A DNA stretch of 64,000 nt from Oreocharis arfaki (taxonomy: Eukaryota; Chordata; Aves; Passeriformes; Paramythiidae): positions 1,008,210 through 1,072,209 of the forward strand of contig VZRR01004497.1 in the NCBI GenBank assembly GCA_013398015.1. The letters run 5' to 3'. Position numbers and translations under genes: made by a program. Positions 11,747 through 24,850 of this stretch are shown here, in pieces (positions within the stretch are counted from its first letter, which is position 1; every line of letters begins with the position of its first letter). The notes beneath the pieces were generated by a model, which was not told the DNA's origin, made no database searches, and worked only from the letters and a program-made list of their open reading frames with translations.

Positions 11747-12272
11747 AGGGAGGTGATTGTCCCACTACCCTGTGCTAGTGAAGCCTCCCCTCAAGTCCTG
11801 TCTGCAGTTTTCAGTGCCACAATATAAGAAAGACATAAAGCTATTAGAGAGCATCCAGAAGGGCCACAAAGATGGTGAAGGGTCTGGAGGGGAAGCTATG
11901 TGAGAAGAAGCTGTGGACGCTTGGTTTGTTGAGACTGAGGGGAGACCTCATTGTGGTCTTCAGCATCCTTACGAGGGGAAGTGAAGAGGCAGGCAGTGAT
12001 ATCTTCACTCTTGTGACCAGAGCCAGGTTTTGAGGGAATGGCCTGAAGCTGTATCAGGGAAGATGGGGATCAGATATAGGAAAAGAAGGGGGTTAGGCAC
12101 TGGAACAGGTTCCCCAGGGAAGCAGTCACAGCTCCAAGCCTGACAGAGTTCAAGAAGTGTTTGGTCAATACTCTGTCACATGGTGCGACTCTTAGGCTGT
12201 CCTGCACAGAACCAGGAGTTGGACTTTAGTGATCCTCATGGGCCCTTTCCAGATATTCTGATTCTGTGATTC
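11747..12272 (+). mobile_element. CR1 LINE 3'-end fragment (sense, in YTHDF3 intron 4)
   Basis: About 520 bp read like the 3' part of avian CR1 elements. Phrases include GCATCCAGAAGGGCCACAAA, GAGGGGAGACCTCATTG, GGCACTGGAACAGGTTCCCC and a tail GATTCTGTGATT. The 5' boundary is approximate. All frames are broken and the 5' end is truncated, as is usual for CR1. It lies in the same orientation as YTHDF3. Confidence 0.85.
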
Positions 12273-15200
12273 GTTGTGATTTTATAAAGTTTCAGGAGGA
12301 CTAAGATTATAATGTATTTCTGTAGCCTTCATGTTTCAGTATTTTCCAAATTTTTAAAATTTCAAGATACTTCACAAATAACTGGTTTGCTTCGAAAGTA
12401 TATCCTTTTTTGGAAAAACTTCACGAACAAGTTGTAATTCAAGTATGTCCTAGCAACTCAGGAAGATTGCGTTTTATTTATGGTTTTGTTCCCTCAGCAG
12501 TAGGTAAAAGCCACAAAATGTAATGAAGAGGAGGAATGTAGATTATTAGAAGTGTTTCTATGTATGCTAAACTTAAAATTCAAAGTACTAAATCCAGCAC
12601 TTAGCAGGTCTTGCAGTAGATAACTGTGATGATGGGTATTTGAGTAATAAAGTAACAATGCTATTTGAATAATATCTTCAGAGAAACATACAGTATCTGT
12701 ATGACTAAAATATTGAACTCTGTGTTTCTTTGTAAATAGTTACCTTTCCCAACACTACTGGGAGAAATCGTACTTGTCAAGGTACTTGAATAGTGGCCAT
12801 TCTCTTTTACAGCATCGTACAAATTGGTTTTATGACCAATTATGAAAAACTGCTTTAGAACTGTGTAGGTTAGTCATGAGGTTTTCTCTTTGTAGATGGA
12901 TTTGAGGTATGCCTTAAGCAAATTAATATGGGCTTAAAATAAAGGAAGTCCAAATTAAACTAATGACATCTACTGAGAGTTTAGCATTCTCTTATGATTG
13001 AATGTTGATTTTAAATCTCTGGGTTTTTTCTTTTATCACACAGTGCACAAGCAATCTGTCTTTAAATTGTAAACATACAACTGTTAACTCTTATGATTCA
13101 AATTTGTAAATGCACCAATTATTATTGTAAGCTCTGGTTTATGGTTATTTGAGTAATTTTTTACCTAGTGTCATCTAGGCTTTCATGGAGCTGTATTTAA
13201 ATATGTGCACTTTCTACTGCCAGTAGAACACTGTGAATTAAGTTTGTGCTCATTTTCTTTGGTAGGTATGGCAGTCACTTTGTTTCCAGTGTTTTGGTCA
13301 TGAAAAATATGCATATTACTCTTAATAAAATATTAAATGCATCAGGCAGCAGTAGTCACTTCCATGTTCCTTGAAATTTAGTTAATGTTTTGTTGTTGCG
13401 TAGGTGGTTACAAACTTTCATACAACCAGTGTTCTAAATATTGTAAACAGCAAATTATTTAGGGATTTAATTTACTTTATAACTGTTCATCATTACAGCT
13501 AACTTATCTTAAAATAATTGCTTGTAAAAGTTTAATCTTAACAACTCAGAGGGCTCAATAATTCATTTCCAATATGGTCTAGCGGTATGTTTTAATAAAG
13601 TATGGCAGTATACTTGTAGAAGTGCAAGGAGTAGTCTCTGATAAATGTGAAACTTCAGTAACTTTGCCATTTGATAAAGGTTACTGAAAAATGATAATGA
13701 ATAGTCTCTTCAAGCATAAATTTTAGGACTCTAGTGTCTACCGCTGTTTGATGTAACCCTGGTGTGGGTAAGGTATCCTCAGCTGGGGTTGTGTGGTAAT
13801 GATTCCCCTTCTCTTACAGCTCAGGTTCCAGTCTCCTATTTTAAGCATACAAGTGCTGTGATCTTTTTCCAAAGGATCAAAGAAATGAATGATGCTTTTC
13901 ATGAATTCTGTCAGACATGTATTGAAATAATCTGGAATTCCATTTGTCCTTAGTTAACTGCTGCTTTGTGGTGTAAATGTGTTGATTTGTATGCATATGA
14001 TTTAAAAAGATGTTTGATTGTCTTTCAACAGAAAGCTGTAAAATCTAAATGAAACAGAAATCTTAAAATATGCTTTTTAAGATGACATAATTACATTTTA
14101 GAAAATAAAAGGTATGGAAAATAAAGAAAAACGTCTGTAATAGTACCTTTGCACTTGGTCTTCACTAAGTATAAGGATGAAAATAAAATGGAACTCTGAT
14201 TAAAAATGCAGTTGTTGGCAGGCAACAACTTCCTTGCCCTCAGATGATGGCTTATTACCTGTTGTCCTAGGACTTATTTTGCTTTTTGGTGGAGAATTCT
14301 ACCTTTGTTGCTTACAATGGGAAAAAAGGTCATGGTTTCATGTAATTGTAGAGTGCTTTAGATGGTTTTCTTAGTGCAATAGTCCAGAAAAGTAATTGAT
14401 TTTTATTCATGAGGTAAGATAGAAGAATTTACTATATATTTGTGTTTATTTAATTTGCATTTGGAATTTTTTTACTTTTCAGGAAGTCTTTAAATGGCAG
14501 ATAAATAAGCATTTAAAACTTCAGCTTTCTCATGTTGTATTATGTATCTTGTGATAGGAATGCTGACATAGCTAGAACTCCTTGACTCTCAAAAGGAGTG
14601 ACTTTAATTCCCCTTCATTCTGATACCAGTGTAACTTTTGTTTCTCTGATAATTGGGTCATTATCAGGCTGCAGTGTTAAGCAGTGTAACTCTTTTCCTT
14701 TCTAGGACATTGCTGAGATTGTGCTTGATTTGATATTTCTTAAAAATATCTTGAAGGGAGAAAATATCATTAAATGTGAACTGTAGCTGCTGCTTCCTCC
14801 TCTTAACCCACATCAATTACTATGTTTTAATGTCAAAATCAGATATAGATACATTGACAGATTTTCAGTTAAGGAAAACCGGTAGTTGACAAAAATTTTT
14901 AATGCAGTTAAATGATATTTGTACTAAGCAATTTTTAAAAGTTTGTGTATTTATGTCTAAAAGAAGTTCATGTCATAAACATGAAACTATCTAAAAGAGG
15001 GTTATATAATTAATATCTTCTGAGAAACATGTTCTTTTCCTGTATGCTTTTGATGAAGTTTCAAGGAACATTATTTTGCAGTTTCCGTGAACTTCATGTT
15101 TATCAACAGCGTCACCTTCATAATTGAAAGTGAGAAAGTAGAAACAGGAGACACTTTTTTCCCTCCCTTGATGTCATGAGATGAATATATACCCCTGGTC

Positions 15201-15647
15201 ATGGGAGAAGATAATCATTTGGAGCTAGAATAATTTTGGATGTACTGATCCAGAATTTCCTTTCCATGATGGTGTGCTTATTTGCCATGTCTTCATTTGC
15301 TTTTGCATCTTTAGTCTTTTGGAAAAACTTAAAAATGACTTTCAAGTCCTTATGTTACAGACACAGGGATTTCAAATGTGCCTGTTTTCTGTGCATTTGA
15401 TAGAGTCAGTTGTTCCTGTTCCAAGGTACAGTTTAGAATTCATTAGAGGATAGGGGTAGATGCTATATTGTGGTCTATTGTAGAGTGGCCATATAAGAGT
15501 TTGAGCAGTGATGATGTCTTCATTTCTCTAGAGATGATGCAAGATGGAAAGTGCAATACTGGACTGTTGAATAAAAGAGGTGGAAAGTAATTAAACTCAC
15601 AGGCAGTCTTAGTTCATAGCAACACTTGTATGGATCTTGTCACCAGT

Positions 15648-15682
15648 TTGGTTTTTTTTTGTTTTTTTGTTTGTTTGTTTGT
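15648..15682. repeat. T-rich simple repeat with GTTT units
   Basis: A T run followed by several GTTT units within intron 4. It is one of several G/T-rich low-complexity tracts in the window. Confidence 0.8.
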
Positions 15683-17010
15683 AATCCCTATCTGAAAATC
15701 AAGCCTACAAAGTCCTTTTTAGAGTGCATTCAACTTCTCTTGCTCTAGGAGTTGAAAGACCAATTTCTCCTGTAAAATAGGGACCCCTGTTGGAAAAGCT
15801 AGGAATATCAATCAAATGGTTTACCTCAAAGCCTGAGAGACCAGTCTTCTTTTTGGAATCTAATACTGTAACGTTCTTAAATATCAAGGCAGCTACCTAA
15901 GACAAGTCTTCAAACTTGATTTGAGCTGGATCTGTGAAAGTTGTACCTTTTCTAAATGCTTTGTCTTTTAAGTTGTGATTTTTAAAGCAAAAGAGTAATT
16001 CTAAATTTCTTGTTCCAGAGCGAAAGCAGAATCTTGAGTATACACAAGTAGCTGTAAAAACTCATTGAGGCACCCTTCTGCTTCCTGCTACATCTCCTCT
16101 GATTTCAGTGCTCTATTAAGAACAAATTGTCTAGAACAATGGTGCTTTTCCTGCAGTTTGCAAGGAAGAAATATGCCTGCATATTGCATGGAAGTCCCAA
16201 CCTATGTGACTCTTCACAGCCTTGCTTCATTGATTCACACTGCAGATGGGCTAGCTAGCAGAAACTCAGTGAAGATTTCTGGAAGTGGTTTGCTGGAAAA
16301 AATGGCACTTTAAAACATACAGATCTTGCATGTCTATTAAAGCTGTTCCTTTAGATTCAGTTGAACTAGGATTTTTTGTTTTATATAAAAACTGATTTGT
16401 TTAAACCTTCATATTCATCTACCTGAAATGAAACATTACAAAACTTAGCAGATGATAAAGTTTTTGAGCCCAGTTTTTGTGAATTTTTCAGGGGTTTGGT
16501 AGTGTAGTTAATATTGATGACTAATTATGGTTTTGTTCTGTATTCTAGGGATTATAGTCAGCTGTAAAAAGTAAACTTCCATGTTCACTGCATTTTCATA
16601 TAAATAGGAAACCAAGATAAAGTAAGTTCATTTTTCCTCAAGGTAGATTGGAATTTGAGTTACACCTGTTCAAAGAGTACGAGTGGTGAGGCTTAAAGAA
16701 AAACTGTCTGAGAAATTCTTCCTTAGTGTATTTTGTGAGCCCTGCAGTGAATGTTATTTCCCTTCCAAGGCTACTATACATTCCTTAGCAGAGCAATTAA
16801 ATAATGTGTTCTTGTTGCCCATGGGCATCTGAGAAAAAAAACTAACTCAGAGTTTTTAGTTAGAGTTATCTTTCTGCTTCTTTTGCTGGAACAGAGGTCA
16901 TCACTAAATGTGATTTCTATAGATTTGGTAAGAAGCTATTTCTTGTCAGTATTCAAAAGCCAATGTTACACTCTGAGCATTGTTAACAAATAATAATGAG
17001 GATCTGGAGG

Positions 17011-17061
17011 CTTTTTTTGTTTGTTTGTTTTTTTGTTTTATTTTATTTTTTTTTCTTTTTA
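17011..17061. repeat. T-rich low-complexity tract
   Basis: Runs of T interrupted by single G, A or C bases, including TTTGTTTGTTTGTTTTTTTG, inside intron 4. Confidence 0.8.
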
Positions 17062-18603
17062 ATGAACTTGCTGAAATTGCTGTCTTGTAGATAATTAAAG
17101 TCTGATATTTCAGTGTATAATGATGTACAGCACTGAAGCAAAGCACTTGCTACGTGTAGTTAGAGTTGGCTGATCCATCACTGAAAGTATCCGCCTGGGA
17201 AAACAAGACTGGAAGGGCTTTTCTGGCTCATGGTGTTCAAGCTTGGTTTCTGCAGAGCCTTTCTTTGTTGTGTGTTACCATATGGTGTCATTAAGTAGTT
17301 GGGTTTCTTTTTCCACCTCTGCCTTCTGAATGGTTGTACCCTGCGGAGTTTCAGATGTGGATTAAGTTCTTCCTGCCTTTATCATTACCATAATCAAATA
17401 ATATGGTATGTCCGTGTTCTACTAACAGTGCATGTGTTTGCTCAAATTTAAATGTATTTACCTTTTTACTGTAATTTGTTCACATTTTTCCTATAATAGG
17501 AAAATATACTTAAAGGTGTGTTTCTGTGACTGAAATGAGTAAAATGCCATCAAAAATAGTAGGAAGAATAAATAAATTAGAAGTCTAGGTCTTCTGGCTT
17601 TTGCACAGTTTCTTAGTATTTATATGCTTGAAAACCTTATATACTGTCTGTAGTTCAACTGATCTGCAGCAGCAGGGTCTCAGATGAGTATTAATTCCTA
17701 AAGCTTACTGGGAGAAGGAGCTACTCTGAAGTGGTAAAACCTTATTTGACTTTGTATGTTAACTTTGATTTTTAATTTGTGCCTTGCGGTTTTCATGTTG
17801 GGTTAAGGAATAGAAGAAAATTAGTGTTTAGGGAGGGGATGGCATCTGCACAGGAAAAATTTCTAGGTTCATATAAGACTTCTAGAGACCCTTCTCATCT
17901 GTTCATTCCCTCCCTTCTTCCCAGAATTCCCAGAAGTGCTTCTCAGAGAAATGTATTTAAATATATTTATCTGTTTCTAAGGTAGTTTCTGTGTTGAGGA
18001 GATGTTCCTCTTGGGAGTTCAAGAGTGAGAAGTTAAAAAGGATCTGTGCTTTACACAACTTTAAAGTTTCAGTAACTAGGTTGCGTTAAGAGCCAGTGAA
18101 ATAAATGGAGTAAATGATTTCGGGCATTTTTCAGTTTTCTGGTAATCTGTTTTTCATTGTGGTTCTTGAGCACTAAGGTCAATGCTTATGCTGTCCTAGC
18201 TGTAATGGTACACTGGTGTGAAATAAATTGCAGATTATGGCTGATGCCATTAGTAAATGAGATTTCATGAACTTTGCTGTGGCTTCTTTTCACCACCTCT
18301 ACAGCTGCCTGCTCTGCCTCTGCCAGGTGTTTCTGCCCACGCAGCACAGTTGGCAGAGCAGATGAGTGCCTGCGCCTCACTTCACAGAATGCAGTCTGAC
18401 ATGTTAGCTTACATTGCAGATGAGGAAGGCTTTTAAGTTGAAGATTAAATCACAGTTTGCAGTAAACCAGCTTCTGAAGCTGTTGTGAGAATGCCGCCTC
18501 TTGAGAGAGGGGCAGAGCAGACAGCTCCAGGCATGAACGCTTTAAACGTTGCAGTAAGAGGCAAAGGTTTGTCAAAATTCTAGGGTGGGGTTTTTTTTTG
18601 TTG

Positions 18604-18605
<2 letters not shown>

Positions 18606-18635
<30 letters not shown>
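18606..18635. repeat. 30-base T homopolymer
   Basis: An uninterrupted run of T, preceded by a shorter T run and GTTGGG. It could be the reverse-complemented poly(A) tail of an old minus-strand retrocopy whose body would lie at about 18636-18780, but no parent gene is recognised there and no target-site duplication was found. It may equally be simple slippage. Confidence 0.85.
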
Positions 18636-18637
<2 letters not shown>

Positions 18638-19630
18638 AAGTTTAGCTGATGGTGCTGGGGGTGAGGGTGTGTGGCAGCTCTGCAATCGGCCGGGGTAGAT
18701 TTGCAGCCCTGGATAGCTTTCAAAATGGACACCTTGAAATGCTTGCACTTGCAACTGCTGTAAAAATCAGCCAAAGTTGTTCTTTCAGATCTGCCTTCCC
18801 TGGCCTTAAGCTTCAGTTTGTGGGACCTTGGGAAAAAAATGCAGCCAAGGACTGTAGAAGCTTCTTGTTCTTGTTAAGGTACATTTGTATTTACATGTAG
18901 ACTAGTTAAAATGAGTCTTTTTCGTTTACCTTCTTTGTGGCAAAGGAATCCCAAAGTCAGGGTTGAGTGTATCTCAATAGTTTCTTTCAAGTCAGATCAG
19001 GAATTTTTTTTGTTGCTTTGAATTTTGAAATTTTGTTAGCATGGAGATTTCGTTACATTTGGGGATAAATTACATTGCAGCTACTTCTCAGCATGGGATC
19101 ATTCAATTAATGCTGTAAATTCAGACAATTAAAATTTGGAAGTAAGTCTGCCTCGCAGTTCAGACCAAGTTAATTTCATAGTTTTGTTCGTATTAGATTG
19201 ATGCGCATTTCTAAGGCCTAAGCAGGTTTTAGATTCACCTTTACTTGGTTTGTGCAGAAAGTTATTTGCATGTATGAAATCTGCTCAGCATATGATCTGC
19301 AGCTGACAGGTAGCTTTAACCAACCAATATGTTCCCACATTGTCCTGATTTGAATGGTACTTAATTTCTGTGTCCTGTCCATAAACTCCCCCTAAAGCTG
19401 GGTAACCTGACCATGGCGAGTTCTGAAGTGAAATTGACCTTTGGCAGGGAACTTAAATACACAGGAGAAAGTTTTCACCCAAGAGCATTGCAAGAGATGT
19501 GACAAAAGTTTTGCTCATCCAAATAGAAGAAATGAAATTAATTGGGTGAAAGAAAAATGATTATGCTGGAAACTTCTACTCTGGTGGTAGAAACCTTCTG
19601 GAGGTAGAGTCTTCTGTTAGTTTGTCTATA

Positions 19631-19690
19631 ACCACAAAAAAACCCCAAAACCAAGCCCAAACAAAAACCAAAACACCGAAAAACCACAAG
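19631..19690. repeat. A/C-rich low-complexity tract
   Basis: About 60 bases almost free of G and T on this strand, built of AACCCC- and AAACC-like units. It is the complementary type of the G/T tract at 37827. Confidence 0.8.
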
Positions 19691-22192
19691 AAAGTGACTT
19701 TCTGAGGTAGGAAAAGATAGTAGTCCAGGAGCGTGATCCGACTTGGAACTGGGGAGGGGTTTGTTTTTGAGTGGAATACCGCTGCCTGTATTTTGAGTAA
19801 ATCAGGTCTTCTTTCTCTCTGTTTTGCTGTACAGTGTGCCAGATGTCACTGATACCAATATTTGAAGAATGTACTGTTCACTTGCATTAAAAAATGTCAT
19901 GCTTGTATGTCTGCTTGAAGTATTTAAACATAAATGTAGTAATATGTAATTCTGAGACTACAGGAAAGGTGTGCTGATGTTTTGAAGCCTTTTTTCTCTG
20001 AAGAATTCAAAGCAGATCTAAGATTTGCAGCACCTTTATTTCATCAAGTGGAAGCAGGTAGTCAGGTCATCAGTCCTTTTCAACTTTGAATTTTTATGAA
20101 CTTAAATACATTTGGAGTTGAGGGATTCACAAAGGATAATGTTGGTCAGTTTACAGTACAGCGGTTTGACATGCAGAGTCTTTCTAGACAGCCTGAGTCA
20201 GTGCTTATGTATGTAATACTTACAACTGAACAGGAACTGATGATTTTAGTTGTATACAGGTTGTATTTAAAATTGTTAAATATGAAATATCAGTATTTTA
20301 ACATTGCGGTTTCATAGGCTCCTATTTACTACCACAGGAGTTTTTTTCAACACCTTGTGTAGTTCTTGCAGTTGAAGTTTGCTAATATTAGAGGAATAAT
20401 CTGAGATGTGCCTGAGCAGGCTATTTTTGCATGCCTTACATGCATAGTGAGGCATGAGGCCAGTCATCATCTGTTTTCAGCCAAGAGTGCATTGTTAAGA
20501 TACCAGCTTGTATTAATGACTGATACTATTAATCTTACGTTTAAGAAGCAGTATCTTACTATGAAAATATTAGTTAGATATTTTTGAACTAGTAAAAAAT
20601 TTTTTTCTAGCAGAAATAGTGCAAGAATTGTTTTCGCTTTAAATATACTTAAGTTCTGCTCTAGCAAATGTCCGATCTTGGACACACAGTTGCTGGGACC
20701 ATGAGCCGCTCATTGTGACCAAGACTGAGCTTTACTTTTTTAGTGTTCATCTTGAAGCAACTTGGAGATCTGTCTTGGAAAGGACTAGATCACCAGTAAT
20801 AACCAGTATAAGTGTTACATACCTGTTTCTTTCACTAGGCTGTCTTTTTGGGAGAATCTATGTGGGTTCATATGCTAATTTGCATTTTTCTTAAATAGTT
20901 TCTAGCGTAGTCAAGTTTCAATGTGGTGTTGGAGAGAGTGGTTTTGAAATCATTATTCAAATGGCTCCTGGGTTGTTTTATTTTCCTTGTTATGTTACTG
21001 TTCCATTTTTAATATGCTGTATGATGCAATAATAATAAAAATCTTGAGAGGAATTTTTATGCTTTTTTATTCTCTCTTAATGGGAGTGAGAACCTACCTC
21101 TCTTCCATGCAGGTTTTTGTCTATTTCTATAATGTGCTCAGTTGTACATATAAAGAAAGGTGTTGTGGAAAATACTGTTGAAACATAAGGTCTTAGTTTT
21201 TTACACTCAGACCACAGTGTCTTTTTACAGTCTAGAAGATGTATTATGAAAGCAACAAGATACAGTTTGTTGATCGGTTTTCATTTTTTTGCTAGAGGTA
21301 GTCATAATGCCTAAGTGTATGTTTATCTGGAACAAAGTAGAGAAAATGGAGGTTGATGATAAAGCACTGAAAATGTCATTTATTTTGTTAGACTTGTACT
21401 ACAGGGTATGAATTTGTTAGTCCCTGATAGTTACAGTGCCATTAGTATGTTAGCTCTAAATGCCAAATGTGGTATCTCACAGTGCTGTCAGGGCTGTATG
21501 GTTAATATGGTCTTCACTGCAAGTCAGGCTCACACTGGAGTGAGGTTTCTTTGTAGCCATTCCTATTTCACTGACTTTTCACTTGGTTATTGAAAGCAAT
21601 GTCTAAAAAAGGTATGGATGGCCTTCTTAAACTCAAGACTTTTCTTGCCACTTGACCATTTTTATGGAGGATGAGGTATTGGGCCAGCTAGTTACTTTAC
21701 CTTTTGATCTTAAGCACTTTGGAACATTTTATTTTATTTTCTGGGGCTTTGGGGGAGATACCTGGCAATACCATATTTTTTTCGGGGATATAATGGATGG
21801 AGAATAGAGCATTTCTTGACAGCTTAAGCAGAAGATTTAAGGTACATCTTGCCTTGTTTGTAGGTCTGTTGGTCTCCTTGCTCAGTTACTTTGTGCAATA
21901 TATTTTACTGTAAGTGAATTAAAACTGACATTGCAAGTCCTTTTTTTGATAGCAGTTTTTTGGAATATGTTTGCCTTTTAGTTTGGCATATACTTCTGTG
22001 TTTTTCTTTAAGAAGCTGACTTAAATTGTATAATTTGATATTCCTGAAAATAATTGAAGCTTTTTCCTTGAAAGCATGTTGCCTGATTAAGCTAAATTGC
22101 AAGCAATGAAAATGCTGTAATGAAAGGAAAACAAATAATGTTGGTCTGTGTGTATTAACATGATTGTCCTTTTTTGTTTTTGTTTTTTTCAG

Positions 22193-22216
22193 GAGAGAAA
22201 TAGAAACAAACAATAA
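22193..22216 (+). CDS. YTHDF3: YTHDF3 terminal coding exon segment (last 7 residues and stop)
   Basis: After a strong polypyrimidine tract and AG at 22191-22192, the sequence translates as ERNRNKQ followed by TAA at 22214-22216. That is exactly the C-terminus known for vertebrate YTHDF3, and phase 0 joins the AMRR end of the preceding exon. Finding this 21-base coding segment nearly 12 kb downstream fixes the 3' end of the coding region. The segment is too short to be seen as an open reading frame. The same exon continues as the 3' UTR. Confidence 0.95.
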   Translation, partial: ERNRNKQ

Positions 22217-22294
22217 CTATATGGAGATGTCCTGCTAGAATACAACACTAATGATGTAGACTCTGGAAATGCCTAATATGTCTAAGAAGACGTT

Positions 22295-22300
22295 ATTAAA
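22295..22300 (+). terminator. YTHDF3: Proximal poly(A) signal candidate (ATTAAA)
   Basis: An ATTAAA hexamer about 80 bases after the stop codon, followed by a T-rich stretch. It could give a very short 3' UTR form. The evidence is the hexamer and its position only. Confidence 0.3.
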
Positions 22301-23136
22301 GCTTTTTTCTGCTTAAGGTGACATCTTTGAACACTTTAACACGAAATTGACTCTTCTTGTAATGGTTCTCATCAGTGCATCTGCCCTTATACTCTCTCAC
22401 CAAACACACTTGAGAACTGTACCTTCGTCAAGCACTTTCTGTCCTGAAGCTTTTACCAGTATCTGCTGTCTTTTGTATTTATGCATCCTAGCTAAGGCAC
22501 AGGAGACCGAACGAATGCAAGGATTCATTAACTCTTTGAATTTGTTAAATACTAACATTTAACCATTAGAAGTGGTTCAATGATGTGAGATTCACATTGC
22601 TTCAACTTAATTTTTTCTTTGTTGTAGTTTTTTTTAATTGTCAGTTTTTAGCTATTCAACAGATTAAAAGCAAATCATGCCATATTTAGTCCTGGAGTAA
22701 AACTCAAGTCTAAATGTTCATGTGAAAATTATTGTAGTAATCTTTTAATATGGCAAAGCAACTTTAAGCTGCAGTTTAGCCAAATGAATCGTAACATGAA
22801 ATTATAATAGAATGACATTTCCCTTGTTTCAAACTGTTTGGTGTAAGAGAATATTAATATGCAGCTTGGTGGACACCACCAGTTAATGCACATTTCTTTA
22901 TTTTTTTTCTGTAACATGTATACTGAAAAAAGTGCATTTGTCTGAGGAACTGTTTGTTTGCTACCACTCGATGAATCTCAGTTTTGAGTAAATGTACCTC
23001 AGTCTAAATCAGACTTTTTATGACCTTTATAACTACATTTAAAATAATCTTTAATTCCTATTTCTGGGTGTTTGCAAGCCTGACAGATTGCTATCATGAA
23101 AGTGAAAATTTACTCCTCTAGGTGATTCACTAGCTA

Positions 23137-23142
23137 AATAAA
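23137..23142 (+). terminator. YTHDF3: Middle poly(A) signal candidate (AATAAA)
   Basis: A canonical AATAAA about 0.9 kb into the presumed 3' UTR. Downstream sequence is only moderately T/G-rich, so it is less convincing than the signal at 24826. Confidence 0.3.
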
Positions 23143-24825
23143 CATAATTCTTGTTTAGCAAGCATATACTCTGTTTCTCAAATTTTTTTGTTTCATTGTG
23201 CCAACGTCGAGGTGTTTTTCCCCCTATTTGAAAATATTTTGAGAAAAATACTTTGGTCCATGGAGTTGACATACTCATAACCATGGTGAGATGATTTTTG
23301 TTAGAACCATGCAACAAGAATTTTAGAACATGTATTAAATGGGCCAGTTCTACACTAGCTTTTAACTTGTGAAGAGTGTATCTTCTGTTTCTGTTCATAT
23401 AGCAACACATTCTGTCTGCTGGAAGAGAATATTGAAAAACTGTTAAGCGGGTGTATTGACTGTACAAATTACTGAACAACCTGTACCAAACTCCAGGGAT
23501 AGCTTTCTCTTTTTAGAACAGCAATGTAGAAGTCAGATATCTTATAGCTTAAAATAGCAGTAGCACATATTATTTGAATATGTTTCGTGTCTTACTGTCC
23601 AACACAGATGTTTATATTGTGTTTCAAGTCCTTCATTTACAAATTTTGGCAGTCAGAGTTCTGGAGCTCAAGTAGCAAAGGTTTGTTTTGAATACAGACT
23701 ATTTTGCTGAGTTTTGCTTTCTCTCTTCTTAAGCCCTTTGCGCTCTTACAGCCATGCAAACACGAAGAATTCAGTGTACACTTCTTGCTCATTATTTTAA
23801 ATATTGTTTGAGACTGCAGAGTAGAAGATATGAATCTTAATTTTTACTGCCAGTTTTCTGGAAGCTCAAAAAGGGAAGCTACTCCTGTATTTTGGAGTAA
23901 AGAAGCAATGTCACTTAGATGTGTAACAAACAGCAAGTGGGATAAGGGAGGGATAAGCAAAGTGCGTATTGTAAGAGGAGACTAGGAGACAAAGGTTTCA
24001 AGCCCAGTCCCTATGAAATTTGGCTCCAGCCCAAAAATTACTGCTTCCATGCATATCTGTTTCTTGCTAACAGGTTTTATAGCTATTTGTTTCCTTCCGT
24101 GGGCTGATTTATTCCAACTGTCATTGACCGGCTGAAGTGGCAAAGGTCAGTGTTGTGAGTCCAAAGAACGTAGTTCTTCTGTGATCTGTCAAGGTATCAG
24201 CATGTTTCTACTTCTTTATTACAAAAATACCTTACAAAAATGCCACCAAGTTTCCAATTACGAGAAAGCTAATGTTGGAGTCAAGCATTCAGGAATTGAT
24301 TGCATGTGCAACTCTGGTTCGCTTTCACTGCAATATTCATAGTTTTGCAGGCTTTGTTAGTATTTCCTGCCTTACCCCATTCCTCTTTTATTCTAATAGC
24401 ATGAGCATTGCTCTTATATTGAATCAGGTTTAGCATCAAGTGAGTTCATCACTCTGTTGCAGGCTTTGAAAACTGAGAAGATGATACAGGATTCTGAGAG
24501 AAGGAGGTGATCACATTTAGAGAGCTGTGACAGTTCTTACACTGTTCCAGGATTGTTAGCAAATCTACAAATAGAAGAGTTTGATTGCTGATGGTGTTAG
24601 TCATGTTGCGACCGATTTGCTGACTGCTGAGAGTTTAGTATATGCAGCTGAAATTAAAAGGAATTTTATGTGCATATAAAGTACTGTAAAAATAGTATAT
24701 AACATTGTAAAATCAGCTGTGGAGTGCTGTATTAGTTAATGGACATGTGAAGCTTCTAGCCTTCAGCTTCCTTATGCACAAGTTCTTTTCCTCCAGAAAG
24801 AAAAGGAATGGTGCTTAATATCTCA

Positions 24826-24831
24826 AATAAA
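24826..24831 (+). terminator. YTHDF3: Distal poly(A) signal candidate (AATAAA) for YTHDF3
   Basis: A canonical AATAAA about 2.6 kb after the stop, followed 15-30 bases later by a T-rich then TGGTCTG stretch, the usual arrangement for cleavage and polyadenylation. It is the best candidate for the main transcript end. Confidence 0.55.
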
Positions 24832-24850
24832 TGTAGAAATGCCTTTTTTT

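Larger units (their letters stand above)
10259..22192 (+). other. YTHDF3: Intron 4 of YTHDF3 (about 11.9 kb)
   Basis: Donor GTAAGA at 10259-10264. The acceptor is a long T tract ending TTTTTTTCAG at 22192. This large intron separates the main exon from a 24-base terminal coding segment. It holds a palindrome (10651-10678), a CR1 LINE fragment (11747-12272), a 30-base T run (18606-18635) and G/T- or A/C-rich tracts. Reading through the donor would extend the frame 33 codons to a stop at about 10357. Confidence 0.9.
22217..24850 (+). other. YTHDF3: Probable 3' UTR of YTHDF3
   Basis: Non-coding AT-rich sequence following the stop codon. Its length to the AATAAA at 24826 (about 2.6 kb) is close to what I recall for mammalian YTHDF3 3' UTRs. 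No repeat element interrupts it. The end is inferred from the poly(A) signal and not seen directly. Shorter forms ending at earlier signals (22295 or 23137) are possible. Confidence 0.6.
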
